Positions 53,696-62,361 of a stretch of 64,000 bases of DNA are shown here, piece by piece. The stretch covers positions 1 through 64,000 of the forward strand of contig NZ_QKMF01000017.1 in the NCBI RefSeq assembly GCF_003208435.1. The letters run 5' to 3'. Position numbers and translations under genes: made by a program. How positions within the stretch are numbered: the first letter of the stretch is position 1; each line of letters begins with the position of its first letter. Source of the DNA: Pelagimonas varians. Lineage in GTDB: Bacteria; Pseudomonadota; Alphaproteobacteria; Rhodobacterales; Rhodobacteraceae. Under the pieces are notes generated by a model. The model searched no databases. It saw only the letters and a program-made list of their open reading frames with translations, and had not been told where the DNA came from.

Positions 53696-54145
53696 TCAGG
53701 CGTCAACCGTGCTGACGACTTCGGCGAATTTGCTAAAGAACTTCGCCGCCAGTTTCTTGGCGGTGCTTTGGATCAAACGCGACCCAAGCTGCGCCAGTTT
53801 GCCCGAAATCTCGGCCTTGGCCGCATAGCTGAGCACGGTTTTCCCATCCACTTCGCGCAAAGTGACGTCTGCGCCGCCCTTGGCATTGCCAGCCGCGCCG
53901 CCATTGCCCTGACCCGTCAGTGAAAACGCATCCGGTGCGCCCGATGTGTCCAGCGTGACTTCGCCGCCGAATTTGGCTTTGACCGGTCCGACCTTTAGCA
54001 CCACTTTGGCCTCAAGCTCGGTATCGGAATGTTTGATCAGCTCTTCGCAACCGGGGATGCACTGGCGCAGGACATCCGGATCGTTGAGGGCCTCGTAAAC
54101 CTGTGTAAGCGGGGCATCGATGGTGATTTCGTCGTTCAGTTCCAT
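53696..54145 (-). CDS. coxG: CO dehydrogenase accessory protein CoxG
   Basis: The 149-residue SRPBCC-fold protein starts with MELNDEITIDAPLTQVYEAL and has the family segments IPGCEELI and KVGPVKAKFGGEV. In Oligotropha, CoxG is needed for CO metabolism and is thought to help attach CO dehydrogenase to the membrane or to accept electrons. It is the last gene of the minus-strand cox operon, 12 bp after the 33-codon ORF. Confidence 0.9.
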   Translation of the reverse strand: MELNDEITIDAPLTQVYEALNDPDVLRQCIPGCEELIKHSDTELEAKVVLKVGPVKAKFGGEVTLDTSGAPDAFSLTGQGNGGAAGNAKGGADVTLREVDGKTVLSYAAKAEISGKLAQLGSRLIQSTAKKLAAKFFSKFAEVVSTVDA

Positions 54146-54157
54146 TGCGGGGTCCTT

Positions 54158-54259
54158 TTAGCAGCAGGGAAATTTGACCGAGGCCAGAATATCGGCCTGT
54201 TCTTTGGTCAACGGTTTGTAAGCAAAGCGTTTCAGTAGGGTCTTCATCATGCGTTTCAT
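54158..54259 (-). CDS. 33-residue basic peptide with C-terminal Cys-Cys, within the cox operon
   Basis: A short ORF runs from ATG 54259 to TAA 54158. It is basic at the N-terminus (MKRMMKTLLKRFAYKPLTKE) and ends in a K-F-P-C-C terminus. AGGAGA lies 6-7 nt upstream and the ATG overlaps the coxF stop (AATGA), so it looks translationally coupled. It fills the coxF-coxG gap almost exactly. The vicinal cysteines could bind copper or iron-sulfur. No family is known to me; function unknown. Confidence 0.7.
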   Translation of the reverse strand: MKRMMKTLLKRFAYKPLTKEQADILASVKFPCC

Positions 54260-55074
54260 TGCGGGTCTCCTGACTCCGGGGCTGGTTGGGCGTCGCGTTG
54301 GTGGCGGCGCCGTTCAGCGGTGAGTTGGGCCATGATCGACAGGGCGATCTCATCGGGGGTGACTGCGCCAATTGCCAAACCGGCGGGGGCCTGAACGCGG
54401 GCGATGTCAGCCTCGGCGATGCCGTCCTGGCGCAGTTTTTCCGACAGCGCGCTGAATTTGCGGCGACTGCCGACAAAAGCGATGAATGTGCATTCGGCAG
54501 CCAAGGCGGCCTTGAGGCTGGCTAAATCGTTTTTGCCTTGGGTCGCGATGACAATCATGCGGTTTGATCCGGATGACAAAGGCGGCGGCGCGCAATCGGG
54601 ATTGCCGGACAGCACGGCCCACTGGAAATGGGCACCAAGCCCCATCAGCGATTGCGCAACCGGTGCATCGCCGTAGACCAGCAATTCCGGCATGGGGGTA
54701 ACGAGTTCGATAAAGATGTCCATCGACCCTTTGGAGGGGCAGCCGTTGCGGGCAAAACGCACGCCTTCGACGTCGTCGCCGGGGGATATGCCGCGTTCGT
54801 CCAGCAGGTCTTGGGGGTGCAAGGATATGAATTGAGGGGCGTTTTCGGCCATGGCGCGTTTGGTTGCCCGCGCCAAGGCACCGCGCACGCAGCCCCCCCC
54901 GATCCAGCCCTGCAAGATGGTGCCATCGGCGTCTAGTAGCGCTTTGGCCCCCGGTTTCGCGGCGGTGGCCCCAAGGGTGCGGATCACCGTTGCGATGGCA
55001 AAGGGTTCGCCCTTGTCGCGCAAATGTTGTGCCAGATCGGCGATTTCCGGGTTGGTTAGCTCGGCCCGTATCAT
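54256..55074 (-). CDS. coxF: XdhC/CoxF-family maturation protein
   Basis: The 272-residue protein matches the XdhC/CoxI family. The N-domain has GEPFAIATVIRTLGATAAKPG and GWIGGGCVRGALA. The C-domain is a Rossmann fold starting ELLVYGDAPVAQSLMGLG and ending PAGLAIGAVTPDEIALSI. Such proteins deliver sulfurated molybdenum cofactor to molybdenum hydroxylases. In Oligotropha the coxDEF products help assemble the active-site CuSMo centre, with CoxF handling the copper step. It is 13 bp after coxE and its stop overlaps the 33-codon ORF. Confidence 0.88.
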   Translation of the reverse strand: MIRAELTNPEIADLAQHLRDKGEPFAIATVIRTLGATAAKPGAKALLDADGTILQGWIGGGCVRGALARATKRAMAENAPQFISLHPQDLLDERGISPGDDVEGVRFARNGCPSKGSMDIFIELVTPMPELLVYGDAPVAQSLMGLGAHFQWAVLSGNPDCAPPPLSSGSNRMIVIATQGKNDLASLKAALAAECTFIAFVGSRRKFSALSEKLRQDGIAEADIARVQAPAGLAIGAVTPDEIALSIMAQLTAERRRHQRDAQPAPESGDPQ

Positions 55075-55087
55075 TGGCGTTTCAGCA

Positions 55088-56269
55088 TCATAGGCGGGTC
55101 AGCTCCTCTTCAAGGGCGGCCAGATCGGCCAGACGATTGGCTGGTTTGAATAAATCAAGGTGGGGTAGGGCCGCGGACATGCCGCTGGCCACGGGCGCAT
55201 AGCCATCCCAACCCTTCAGCGGGTTGAGCCAGATGATCTTGCAGCCGCGTTTTTTCAGGCGGGCCAGCGCGGTGCCGATCAACTCGGGGGTGTCGGTGTC
55301 ATATCCGTCGGACAAGATCAAAACGACGGTGCGGCCATCGACAAACCGACGGGCATAGGTGCGGCTGAACTGATCCAGCGAGGCCCCGATTTTCGAACCG
55401 CCGCCAAAACCGTCGGCCAGAACGGACAGCCGGCCAAGGGCGCGCAGGGCATCTTTGTCACGCAAGGCTTCGGCAATGCGGACAAGGCGGGTGTGGAACA
55501 GATAGGCATCGGCGCTGTCGTCGGCACGCATCATTCCGGCGATAAAGGCCAGAAACACCTGCGCGTAGCTGGTCATTGATCCGGACACGTCACACAGGGT
55601 GACAATTTTCAAAGGCCGGTCGGGCCGCTGTTTGCGCGGCAGCTGCAAAGGTTCACCGCCAGTGGCAAGGCTTTGCCGGATCACCTTGCGGAAATGGATC
55701 TGGTCACCTTTGCGGGCCTGTTTGCGGCGGCGCGACCGGCGATCTCGCAGCGCAGCGCCCAAACGCTGGGCGATTTTTTGCGCCTCTGCGATGTCTTCGG
55801 GTTGCACCAGATCACGCAGGTCTTTTTTCATTTTGGCTTGGTGCAGGCTGGCCATCAAACGGCCCTCGCCGTCGGCCTCTGCCTCGCCGTCGCCACCATC
55901 CGGAGTCGAAGGCGCGCCGCTGCCACCATCCGCCTCTTGACCCTCGGCATTGCGGGAACTGTGGATGTGGTCCGATGCGGGGGTTTTGGCCGGAATGACC
56001 TTTTCGGCAACACGTCCGCCGTTCAGCCAGAATGCATTGAACAGGTCGTCAAAACGGCCGGTATCTTCGGCGCATCCACAGCAAACGGCGCGCAACGCGC
56101 TGCGGGCTGCGGCAGGATCGGCGGATTGCACATGGGTCAGGGCGGTCAGGCTCGCTTCGGCTTCGCCAACGCCGAGCCGCAAACCGTTTTCACGTAAATG
56201 CGCCATGAAACCGGCCATGCGGGCGGTCGGACCGGGGTCTTGAGCCGCGAATTTGGTAACGCGGCTCAT
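55088..56269 (-). CDS. coxE: VWA-domain CO dehydrogenase maturation protein CoxE
   Basis: The 393-residue protein has a helical N-domain and a charged linker. The C-terminal von Willebrand A domain has the MIDAS motif D-x-S-G-S (VTLCDVSGSMTSY, about residue 225) and a later LSDGYDTD. It works with the CoxD ATPase in building the copper-sulfur-molybdenum site, as a MoxR/VWA pair. It overlaps coxD by 4 bp. A CCGC cysteine pair sits near residue 63. Confidence 0.9.
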   Translation of the reverse strand: MSRVTKFAAQDPGPTARMAGFMAHLRENGLRLGVGEAEASLTALTHVQSADPAAARSALRAVCCGCAEDTGRFDDLFNAFWLNGGRVAEKVIPAKTPASDHIHSSRNAEGQEADGGSGAPSTPDGGDGEAEADGEGRLMASLHQAKMKKDLRDLVQPEDIAEAQKIAQRLGAALRDRRSRRRKQARKGDQIHFRKVIRQSLATGGEPLQLPRKQRPDRPLKIVTLCDVSGSMTSYAQVFLAFIAGMMRADDSADAYLFHTRLVRIAEALRDKDALRALGRLSVLADGFGGGSKIGASLDQFSRTYARRFVDGRTVVLILSDGYDTDTPELIGTALARLKKRGCKIIWLNPLKGWDGYAPVASGMSAALPHLDLFKPANRLADLAALEEELTRL

Positions 56270-57141
56270 GCGGCTTTGCCGGCAAGGCGCTGCGCAACTT
56301 CGGTGGTGATATTGGCGCGGTCGTTTTGGGTTTTCAGCAAAGTCGCCAGAGTCGCCTGCAAAACCACCGGATCATGGGTCAGATCGTTGATGCCAAGGCC
56401 GGACAAGGCGGCGGCAAAATCCAGCATTTCTGCGATGCCGGGTGTCTTTTCCAGATCTTCTTTGCGTAGGCTTTGCACAAAACCAACGATCTGCCCCGCA
56501 AGCTGCGCTTCGATACCGGCGCAGCGGGCCTTGAGAATGGCCAGCTCGGTGTTGCGGTCCGGATAGGCGACATGGGCGTACAGACATCGGCGACGCAGCG
56601 CATCCGAAAGGTCGCGGGTGCCATTTGCCGTCAATATGACGATGGGCCGCGAGGTGGCTGTAATCGTGCCCAACTCCGGCACGGTGATCTGGAAATCGGA
56701 CAGGATTTCCAGCAAATAGGCCTCAAATTCCTCATCTGCGCGGTCGATTTCGTCGATCAACAGCACCGGTGGCACAGGCTGGCGGATCGCCTTGAGCAGC
56801 GGGCGTTCCAGCAAAAACTCTTCCGAGAAAATGCGGGTCTCAACGCTGCGGCCGGTTTCGCCGTCTTCGGCAGCGGCGCGGATCGACAGCAATTGCCGCT
56901 GGTAGTTCCATTCGTAAATCGCCTGCGCCGCGTCCAAGCCTTCGTAACACTGCAGCCGGATCAATTGGGTCTCACGAACCGCAGACAGCACTCGTGCCAC
57001 TTCGGTTTTCCCGACCCCAGCCGCCCCTTCAAGAAGCAGCGGACGCCCAAGCGACAGCGCCAGATGAATGGCCATCGCCAGATCATCATCGGCAATATAT
57101 CCCTGTTCCGCCATGGCGGTTTGCAGCATGTGATAGGTCAC
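56266..57141 (-). CDS. coxD: MoxR-type AAA+ ATPase CoxD
   Basis: The 291-residue AAA+ chaperone has Walker A GAAGVGKTE (39-46), Walker B VLLIDEIDRAD and a sensor region ILTANGTRDLSDALRRRC. In Oligotropha, CoxD is required to insert the cyanolysable sulfur during CuSMo maturation. GTG 57141 follows GGGGCCGG. A longer frame from 57240 would run through a palindromic intergenic repeat and is rejected. The gene is coupled to coxE (ATGA). Confidence 0.9.
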   Translation of the reverse strand: MTYHMLQTAMAEQGYIADDDLAMAIHLALSLGRPLLLEGAAGVGKTEVARVLSAVRETQLIRLQCYEGLDAAQAIYEWNYQRQLLSIRAAAEDGETGRSVETRIFSEEFLLERPLLKAIRQPVPPVLLIDEIDRADEEFEAYLLEILSDFQITVPELGTITATSRPIVILTANGTRDLSDALRRRCLYAHVAYPDRNTELAILKARCAGIEAQLAGQIVGFVQSLRKEDLEKTPGIAEMLDFAAALSGLGINDLTHDPVVLQATLATLLKTQNDRANITTEVAQRLAGKAA

Positions 57142-57159
57142 ATCCGGCCCCTGTTTCTT

Positions 57160-57241
57160 CTGTCTAAAAATATCCCGGGGGTGGTCCGGAGGGGGTAGAA
57201 CCCCCTCCGGTTTGTCGGGCCGGCAAAGCCGGTCCGACATC
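57160..57241. repeat. Palindromic intergenic repeat (two stacked hairpins), coxL-coxD gap
   Basis: CCGGAGGGGG-TAGAA-CCCCCTCCGG (57186-57210) and GTCGGGCCGGC-AAA-GCCGGTCCGAC (57214-57238, one wobble) are adjacent hairpins, preceded by AAATATCCCGGGGG. I recognise this composite as resembling a dispersed intergenic palindrome of Rhodobacteraceae, but no second copy is in this window. Inserted between coxL and coxD, it may stabilise the coxMSL message or reduce expression of the maturation genes. Confidence 0.7.
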
Positions 57242-57247
57242 CCTCAC

Positions 57248-59665
57248 TTAATCGTGCAGGCCCAGCCGGTTTGCGGTCTGCCAAATGCGCCAGTGGTCAT
57301 GGGGCATGTTGGTGTGACGGTTTCCAAACGGCCGGAATGCATCTTGAACCGCATTCGAGAAACACGGCACACCGCCGACATGCGGGCTTTCGCCGACACC
57401 TTTAGCGCCGATCGGGTGATGCGGGCTGGGGGTGACAGTGAAATCGGTCTCGTAGTTCGGCACTTCCCAAGCGGTGGGCAAGAAGAAGTCCATCAAGGTT
57501 CCGGTTTTCACATTGCCGATGTCGTCATAGGCGATTTCCTGTCCCAAGGCGACGGCCAGCGCTTCGGTCAAACCGCCGTGGATCTGACCTTCGATGATCA
57601 TCGGGTTGATCCGCGTGCCGCAGTCGTCCAACGCGTAAAAGCGGCGAATTTCCGGAACACCGGTGTCAACGTCAATGTCCATCACACAGACATAGGCCCC
57701 GAAAGGATAGGTCATATTGGGCGGATCGTAATAGCTGACCGCTTCCAGACCCGGCTCCAACCCCGGAATGGCCTGATTATAGGCGGCGTAGGCGATTTCC
57801 TTCATTGTCTTGAACTTTTCAGGTGCGCCTTTGACCACAAACCGGTCGATGTCGAATTCGACGTCGTCATCGTGGACCTCAAGCAAATAAGCCGCGATCA
57901 TCTGTGCCTTGGCACGGATTTTGCGCCCTGCCATCGCCGTTGCCGCCCCTGCAACAGGCGTTGAGCGTGACCCGTAAGTGCCAAGCCCGTAGGGCGCGGT
58001 ATCGGTGTCGCCTTCTTCGATGGTGATGCTGTCTGCCGAAATGCCGATTTCCGAGGCAAGGATTTGCGCAAAGGTTGTCGCGTGGCCCTGACCTTGGGAA
58101 ATTGTGCCCAGACGCGCAATCGCAGACCCTGTGGGGTGGATGCGAATTTCGCAGCTGTCGAACATGCCCATGCCAAGGATGTCACAGTTTTTGACCGGAC
58201 CGGCGCCGACGATTTCGGTAAAGAAGGTCAGACCAATGCCCATCAGCGTGCGGGTTTCACCGCGCTTGAACGCCTCGACCCGTTCGGCCTGTTCTTTGCG
58301 CAACCCGTCGTAATCAACGGCTTTGAGCGCCTTGTCCCAAGCGGTATGGTAGTCGCCGCTGTCATATTCCCAGCCCAAGGCGGCGGTGTAGGGGAACTGC
58401 TCTTTCTTGATAAAGTTGATGCGGCGCAGTTCGGCTGAATCCATTCCCAGCTCAATCGCAAGGACTTCGATCATCCGTTCGATGAAATACACCGCTTCGG
58501 TCACGCGGAAGGAGCAGCGATAGGAAACGCCGCCCGGGGCCTTGTTGGTGTAGACGCCATCAACCGCCAGATAAGCCACGGGGATGTCATAGGATCCTGT
58601 GCAAATATTCATGAAGCCGGCGGGGAATTTGGTCGGGTCCGCGCAGGCGTCAAAACCGCCGTGGTCAGCCGTGACGTGGCAATGCAGGCCGGTGATCTTG
58701 CCCTCTTTGGTGGCCGATATTTTGCCGGTCATATGGTAATCGCGGGCAAAGGCGGTGGACATCAGGTTTTCCATCCGGTCTTCGACCCATTTCACCGGAA
58801 CTCCGGTGACGATCGAGGCAACGATGGAACAAACATAGCCGGGATAAACCCCGACTTTGTTGCCAAATCCGCCGCCGATATCGGGGGAAACAACACGGAT
58901 GTTATGTTCTTCGATGCCGGACAAAAGCGAAGCCACGGTGCGCACCACATGCGGTGCCTGGAACGTGCCCCACAGGGTCAGCTTTCCGTTAACCTTGTCC
59001 ATCGATGCGACCGAGCCGCAGGTTTCCAACGGGCAGGGGTGGGTGCGGTGGTAGTACATGCTTTCGGTTGCAACCACGTCGGCATTGTCGAGCACCTGAT
59101 TGGTGCCGCTCTCGTCGCCTTGTTCCCATGTAAAGATATGGTTGTGATGCTTGCGCGGTCCATGCGCACCTTCGGTCTGGCCCTCAAGGTCTTCACGCAA
59201 AACCACATCGGATTTCAGCGATTCAAAGGGATCAGTGATGACCGGCAGCTCTTCGTATTCAACTTCGACCAATTCCACTGCATCGGCGGCGACGTAGCGG
59301 TCAGAGGCCACAACAAAAGCGACTTCCTGACCTTGGAACAGGACTTTGCCATCGGCCAGAACCATCTGTTTGTCACCCGCAAGGGTTGGCATCCAGTGCA
59401 GGTTCAACGGGCGCAGGTCGTCGGCGGTCAGGACGGCGACAACACCGGGCAGCGCTAGGGCGGCCTCTTTGTTGATCGAAACCACGCGGGCGTGGGCATA
59501 GGGCGAGCGGACAAAATCGCCGTGCAACATGCCGGGCAGTTTGATGTCATCGACATAGTTGCCTTTGCCTTGGGTGAAACGCGAATCTTCAACGCGTTTG
59601 CGCGAACAGCCCATGCCTTTTAGATTGGCGGAGCGTTCTTCGCGATCAGGGGTCATATCATTCAT
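57248..59665 (-). CDS. coxL: Aerobic CO dehydrogenase large subunit CoxL (form I)
   Basis: The 805-residue molybdenum subunit binds molybdopterin cytosine dinucleotide and the Cu-S-Mo centre. The active loop is S-Y-R-C384-S-F-R, the form I signature (A/S-Y-x-C-S-F-R) that separates true CO dehydrogenase from form II homologues. Cys384 is the copper ligand corresponding to Cys388 in Oligotropha. DIGGGFGNK and [14 protein letters not shown] contain further cofactor and catalytic Glu positions. Its start overlaps the coxS stop (ATGA). It should oxidise CO to CO2, feeding electrons to the respiratory chain. Confidence 0.97.
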   Translation of the reverse strand: MNDMTPDREERSANLKGMGCSRKRVEDSRFTQGKGNYVDDIKLPGMLHGDFVRSPYAHARVVSINKEAALALPGVVAVLTADDLRPLNLHWMPTLAGDKQMVLADGKVLFQGQEVAFVVASDRYVAADAVELVEVEYEELPVITDPFESLKSDVVLREDLEGQTEGAHGPRKHHNHIFTWEQGDESGTNQVLDNADVVATESMYYHRTHPCPLETCGSVASMDKVNGKLTLWGTFQAPHVVRTVASLLSGIEEHNIRVVSPDIGGGFGNKVGVYPGYVCSIVASIVTGVPVKWVEDRMENLMSTAFARDYHMTGKISATKEGKITGLHCHVTADHGGFDACADPTKFPAGFMNICTGSYDIPVAYLAVDGVYTNKAPGGVSYRCSFRVTEAVYFIERMIEVLAIELGMDSAELRRINFIKKEQFPYTAALGWEYDSGDYHTAWDKALKAVDYDGLRKEQAERVEAFKRGETRTLMGIGLTFFTEIVGAGPVKNCDILGMGMFDSCEIRIHPTGSAIARLGTISQGQGHATTFAQILASEIGISADSITIEEGDTDTAPYGLGTYGSRSTPVAGAATAMAGRKIRAKAQMIAAYLLEVHDDDVEFDIDRFVVKGAPEKFKTMKEIAYAAYNQAIPGLEPGLEAVSYYDPPNMTYPFGAYVCVMDIDVDTGVPEIRRFYALDDCGTRINPMIIEGQIHGGLTEALAVALGQEIAYDDIGNVKTGTLMDFFLPTAWEVPNYETDFTVTPSPHHPIGAKGVGESPHVGGVPCFSNAVQDAFRPFGNRHTNMPHDHWRIWQTANRLGLHD

Positions 59666-60156
59666 TCTGCGGCCTCCTTGGCGGAGTTAATTTCGCTTGC
59701 CGCAGCAAGGATGGATTTGACGATGTTCTGATAGCCGGTGCAGCGGCAGATATTGCCTGCCATTCCGAAACGGACTTCTTCTTCTGTGGGGGTCGGATTC
59801 TCTTCGAGCAGTTTTGTGGCGCGGGTGATCATACCCGGCGTGCAAAATCCGCACTGAAGACCGTGATGTTCCTTAAAGCTTTCTTGCAAGACATGCAGGG
59901 CGTCGGGTGATCCAATGCCTTCGATGGTGGTGATTTCGGCTCCGTTGGCTTGGGCGACAAACATTGTGCAGGATTTCACCGATTTGCCGTTCAGCGTGAC
60001 GGTGCAGGCCCCGCAATGCGAGGTGTCGCAGCCGACGTGTGGGCCTGTGATGTTCAACTTTTCCCGCAGGGCGTAAATAAGCAGGTCGCGTGGTTCGGCC
60101 AGAAACTCTTTGTCCTCGCCGTTGACGGTCAGTTTGATGTGCATTTTGTCAGACAT
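59662..60156 (-). CDS. coxS: CO dehydrogenase small subunit CoxS
   Basis: The 164-residue iron-sulfur subunit has a plant-type [2Fe-2S] site (C43, C48, C51, C63: [10 protein letters not shown] and KSCTMF) and a second site (C102, C105, C137, C139: CGFC and CRC). It passes electrons from the CoxL molybdenum site to the FAD of CoxM. It lies 12 bp after coxM and overlaps coxL by 4 bp. Confidence 0.97.
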   Translation of the reverse strand: MSDKMHIKLTVNGEDKEFLAEPRDLLIYALREKLNITGPHVGCDTSHCGACTVTLNGKSVKSCTMFVAQANGAEITTIEGIGSPDALHVLQESFKEHHGLQCGFCTPGMITRATKLLEENPTPTEEEVRFGMAGNICRCTGYQNIVKSILAAASEINSAKEAAE

Positions 60157-60168
60157 GTTGTTCCCCCC

Positions 60169-61035
60169 TTATGCCCGTGCTGTTGTTCGAGACCAGGCGC
60201 GCGTGATCGCGCGGCTGAGTGTGATGCCAGCGACATGGCGCTTGAAGGCAACCGGCCCGCGGTTGTCTTCGGACGGGTCAATATCGCCGAGCATCGCGGC
60301 CACGGCTGCTTTGATCGCGGTGTCGTCGCAAGCGGTGCCAACCAGCGCCGCACCCGCAGCTTCGGACCAGACCGGAACATCGCTTAGATTGGTCATGGCG
60401 ATCGAGGCAGAGCCGACTTTGCCCGCATCAGACGTGATCTGAACGGCTGCTGCTGCGGTGGCGTAATCGCCAATCTTGCGCTTTTGCTTTTCATAGGCGT
60501 GGCCGCCGGCTGGGGCGTCAAATTCGATAGAGACAAGCACTTCGTCATCTGCGCGCAGGGTCATGTAGGCAGATTCGTAATAGTCGCGGGCTGCGATCAT
60601 GCGTTCGCCATCGGGGCCAACCACTTTGATCTGCGCATCGAGGCATTGCATCAGGCCCGGCATATCGTTGCCCGGATCGCCGTTGGCCACATTGCCGCCG
60701 ACGGTGCCCATGTAGCGCACCTGAGGGTCAGCGATTTGCAGCGCCGCTTCGCTCAAGATCGGTGCGGCATTCGAAAGACCGTCATTGTTGATCAGATCGT
60801 GCTGGGTGACCATGGCCCCCAAGGTGATGCGCCCGCCGTCAATCGTGATGGCATCAAGCCCGTCGATGGCTTGCAAATCGATCAAGTGCGGGACGTCTGC
60901 CATCCGCAGTTTCATCATTGGAATTAGGCTGTGACCGCCTGCCATAACACGGGCATCATCGCCGTGTTCTTGCAAAAGCGCGATGACGTCGCCCATGGTT
61001 TTGGGCCGATAATAATCGAACGCCGCTGGTATCAT
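60169..61035 (-). CDS. coxM: CO dehydrogenase medium subunit CoxM (FAD)
   Basis: The 288-residue flavoprotein subunit has the two FAD-pyrophosphate motifs A-G-G-H-S (32-36) and T-V-G-G-N-V-A-N-G-D (111-120). It is the first structural gene of the operon (coxM-S-L). ATG 61035 follows GGGGAGG; a frame open to 61107 has no ribosome site. A 21-bp-spaced direct repeat lies about 100 bp upstream. Confidence 0.96.
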   Translation of the reverse strand: MIPAAFDYYRPKTMGDVIALLQEHGDDARVMAGGHSLIPMMKLRMADVPHLIDLQAIDGLDAITIDGGRITLGAMVTQHDLINNDGLSNAAPILSEAALQIADPQVRYMGTVGGNVANGDPGNDMPGLMQCLDAQIKVVGPDGERMIAARDYYESAYMTLRADDEVLVSIEFDAPAGGHAYEKQKRKIGDYATAAAAVQITSDAGKVGSASIAMTNLSDVPVWSEAAGAALVGTACDDTAIKAAVAAMLGDIDPSEDNRGPVAFKRHVAGITLSRAITRAWSRTTARA

Positions 61036-61136
61036 CTGTGTTCCTCCCCGGATCACCATGTAACTGGCTGTCGGTAGAGGCTGATGCATGGAGGGCCTGT
61101 CGTGCATCTGATTTTAACTGAAAAACGCGGGTTTGC

Positions 61137-61169
61137 GCACGAAATGCGCGTCTGGCTGCACGAAATGCG
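61137..61169. promoter_or_regulatory. Direct-repeat operator upstream of coxM (likely LytTR site)
   Basis: GCACGAAATGCG occurs twice, at 61137 and 61158, exactly 21 bp apart in the same orientation. LytTR domains bind such direct repeats on one face of the helix. On the minus strand each copy reads CGCATTTCGTGC and contains a TT-N3-G core. The pair sits 7 bp past the stop of the MHYT-LytTR regulator and about 100 bp before the coxM start. A TTAAAAT -10-like element (about 61113) lies downstream of it. Confidence 0.72.
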
Positions 61170-61175
61170 AAGGTG

Positions 61176-62288
61176 TCAGACGCCAAGCGCGTCGCGTACA
61201 TCCTTCAGGCGGGACCGGCTGACCGGAACCTTTGCCAAGTTGGTCGTTTCAAAGTGGCACACGCCATTGTCTTTGAGTCGCTTGAAGCCGCTGACATGGG
61301 ACGGGTTGATCAGATAGCTGCGATGGGTGCGGATAAAGGGGCCCGGTGCCAGACGCTTTTCCGCCTCTGATATGGACCAGACGCAAAACAGTTTGTCGGT
61401 GGCGGTATAGAGATAGGTGTAGTGCCCTTCGGCCCGAATAGCGACGACAGCGCCGGAATCTATGAAGGCTGTCCGGCCTTCATGCTCATAGGGGATTTGC
61501 TGGGCACCGTGGGGGGCAAGGGGGGCCGGTGGTTGTTCCGGCGCAGGGACTGGAACGGGAGCGGGCGGTTTGCCGGACGGAGCCAGCACCGTGACACCGG
61601 TCAGTAAAAACGCCCCGCATAGGACAAAGCTGCTAAGCACGACGCCGATCGCCATGACTTCGTTGCTGATCAGTGGGCCGACTTCGGATCGGACATCGAC
61701 GGCAACGAAACTGGTGCCGCCGATGGCCACAAAATGCACGGCAAAGACCGCAAAACCAAAGAACAGCGTGCCGACAATGATATTGCGCTGGCTGCGCTTG
61801 CCATAAGCGATGGCAAAGGCGGCAACATTCAGCCCGCACGATGCAATGATCGCCAAGGTGATGCCTGCCGGAGTATACAGCGCCTGACACAGCTCCATGG
61901 CCGACATGCCAAGATAATGCATGGCCACAACGCCGAGGCCGACAATCACGCCGGACAAGACCAACGTGCCGCGGGTGCGTTTCCAGAAATGCAAAATCAA
62001 CAAGGCGCAGCCGACCACAAGGATCGCAACCAACGCCGAAATTAGGGTGATCGCCGCGTCGTAGTAGAACAAGATCGGCAATTGCAGCCCCAACATGGCG
62101 ACAAAATGCATCGACCAAATTCCGCCGCCAAGTGCGATAGACGCCAGTACAATCAGGATCTTACGTTGTGCTATCGGTCGGTCCGACAGGCCTTTGGTCA
62201 GCGACAGGCCAGTGAAACCTGCCATCATCGCCACCAGTAGCGAGGCAAAGACCAACATCGGGTTATGAGTGAAATCAAGGATCTGCAT
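61176..62288 (-). CDS. MHYT-LytTR transcription regulator (CoxC/CoxH-like)
   Basis: The 370-residue protein has about seven membrane helices with MHYT-type motifs (GIWSMHFVAML, VVAMHYLGMSAM, FAVHFVAIGGTS). A Pro-rich linker and a C-terminal LytTR DNA-binding domain follow (VVAIRAEGHYTYLYT, FIRTHRSYLINPSHV). MHYT domains are proposed to sense diatomic gases through bound copper, and CoxC/CoxH of Oligotropha share this architecture. It lies directly upstream of coxM on the same strand and probably activates the operon in response to CO. The exact coxC versus coxH orthology is unclear. Confidence 0.87.
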   Translation of the reverse strand: MQILDFTHNPMLVFASLLVAMMAGFTGLSLTKGLSDRPIAQRKILIVLASIALGGGIWSMHFVAMLGLQLPILFYYDAAITLISALVAILVVGCALLILHFWKRTRGTLVLSGVIVGLGVVAMHYLGMSAMELCQALYTPAGITLAIIASCGLNVAAFAIAYGKRSQRNIIVGTLFFGFAVFAVHFVAIGGTSFVAVDVRSEVGPLISNEVMAIGVVLSSFVLCGAFLLTGVTVLAPSGKPPAPVPVPAPEQPPAPLAPHGAQQIPYEHEGRTAFIDSGAVVAIRAEGHYTYLYTATDKLFCVWSISEAEKRLAPGPFIRTHRSYLINPSHVSGFKRLKDNGVCHFETTNLAKVPVSRSRLKDVRDALGV

Positions 62289-62361
62289 AAGCGATGCCTA
62301 CCCTATCGTGCGACATTTTCGCAAGGTTTCTGACTGCGGTAACAGGCACAGGGGATCACAA

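Noticed and set aside
57142-57240. Upstream extension of coxD to ATG 57240
   Set aside because: It would translate two GC hairpins of an intergenic palindrome; GTG 57141 gives the normal CoxD length.
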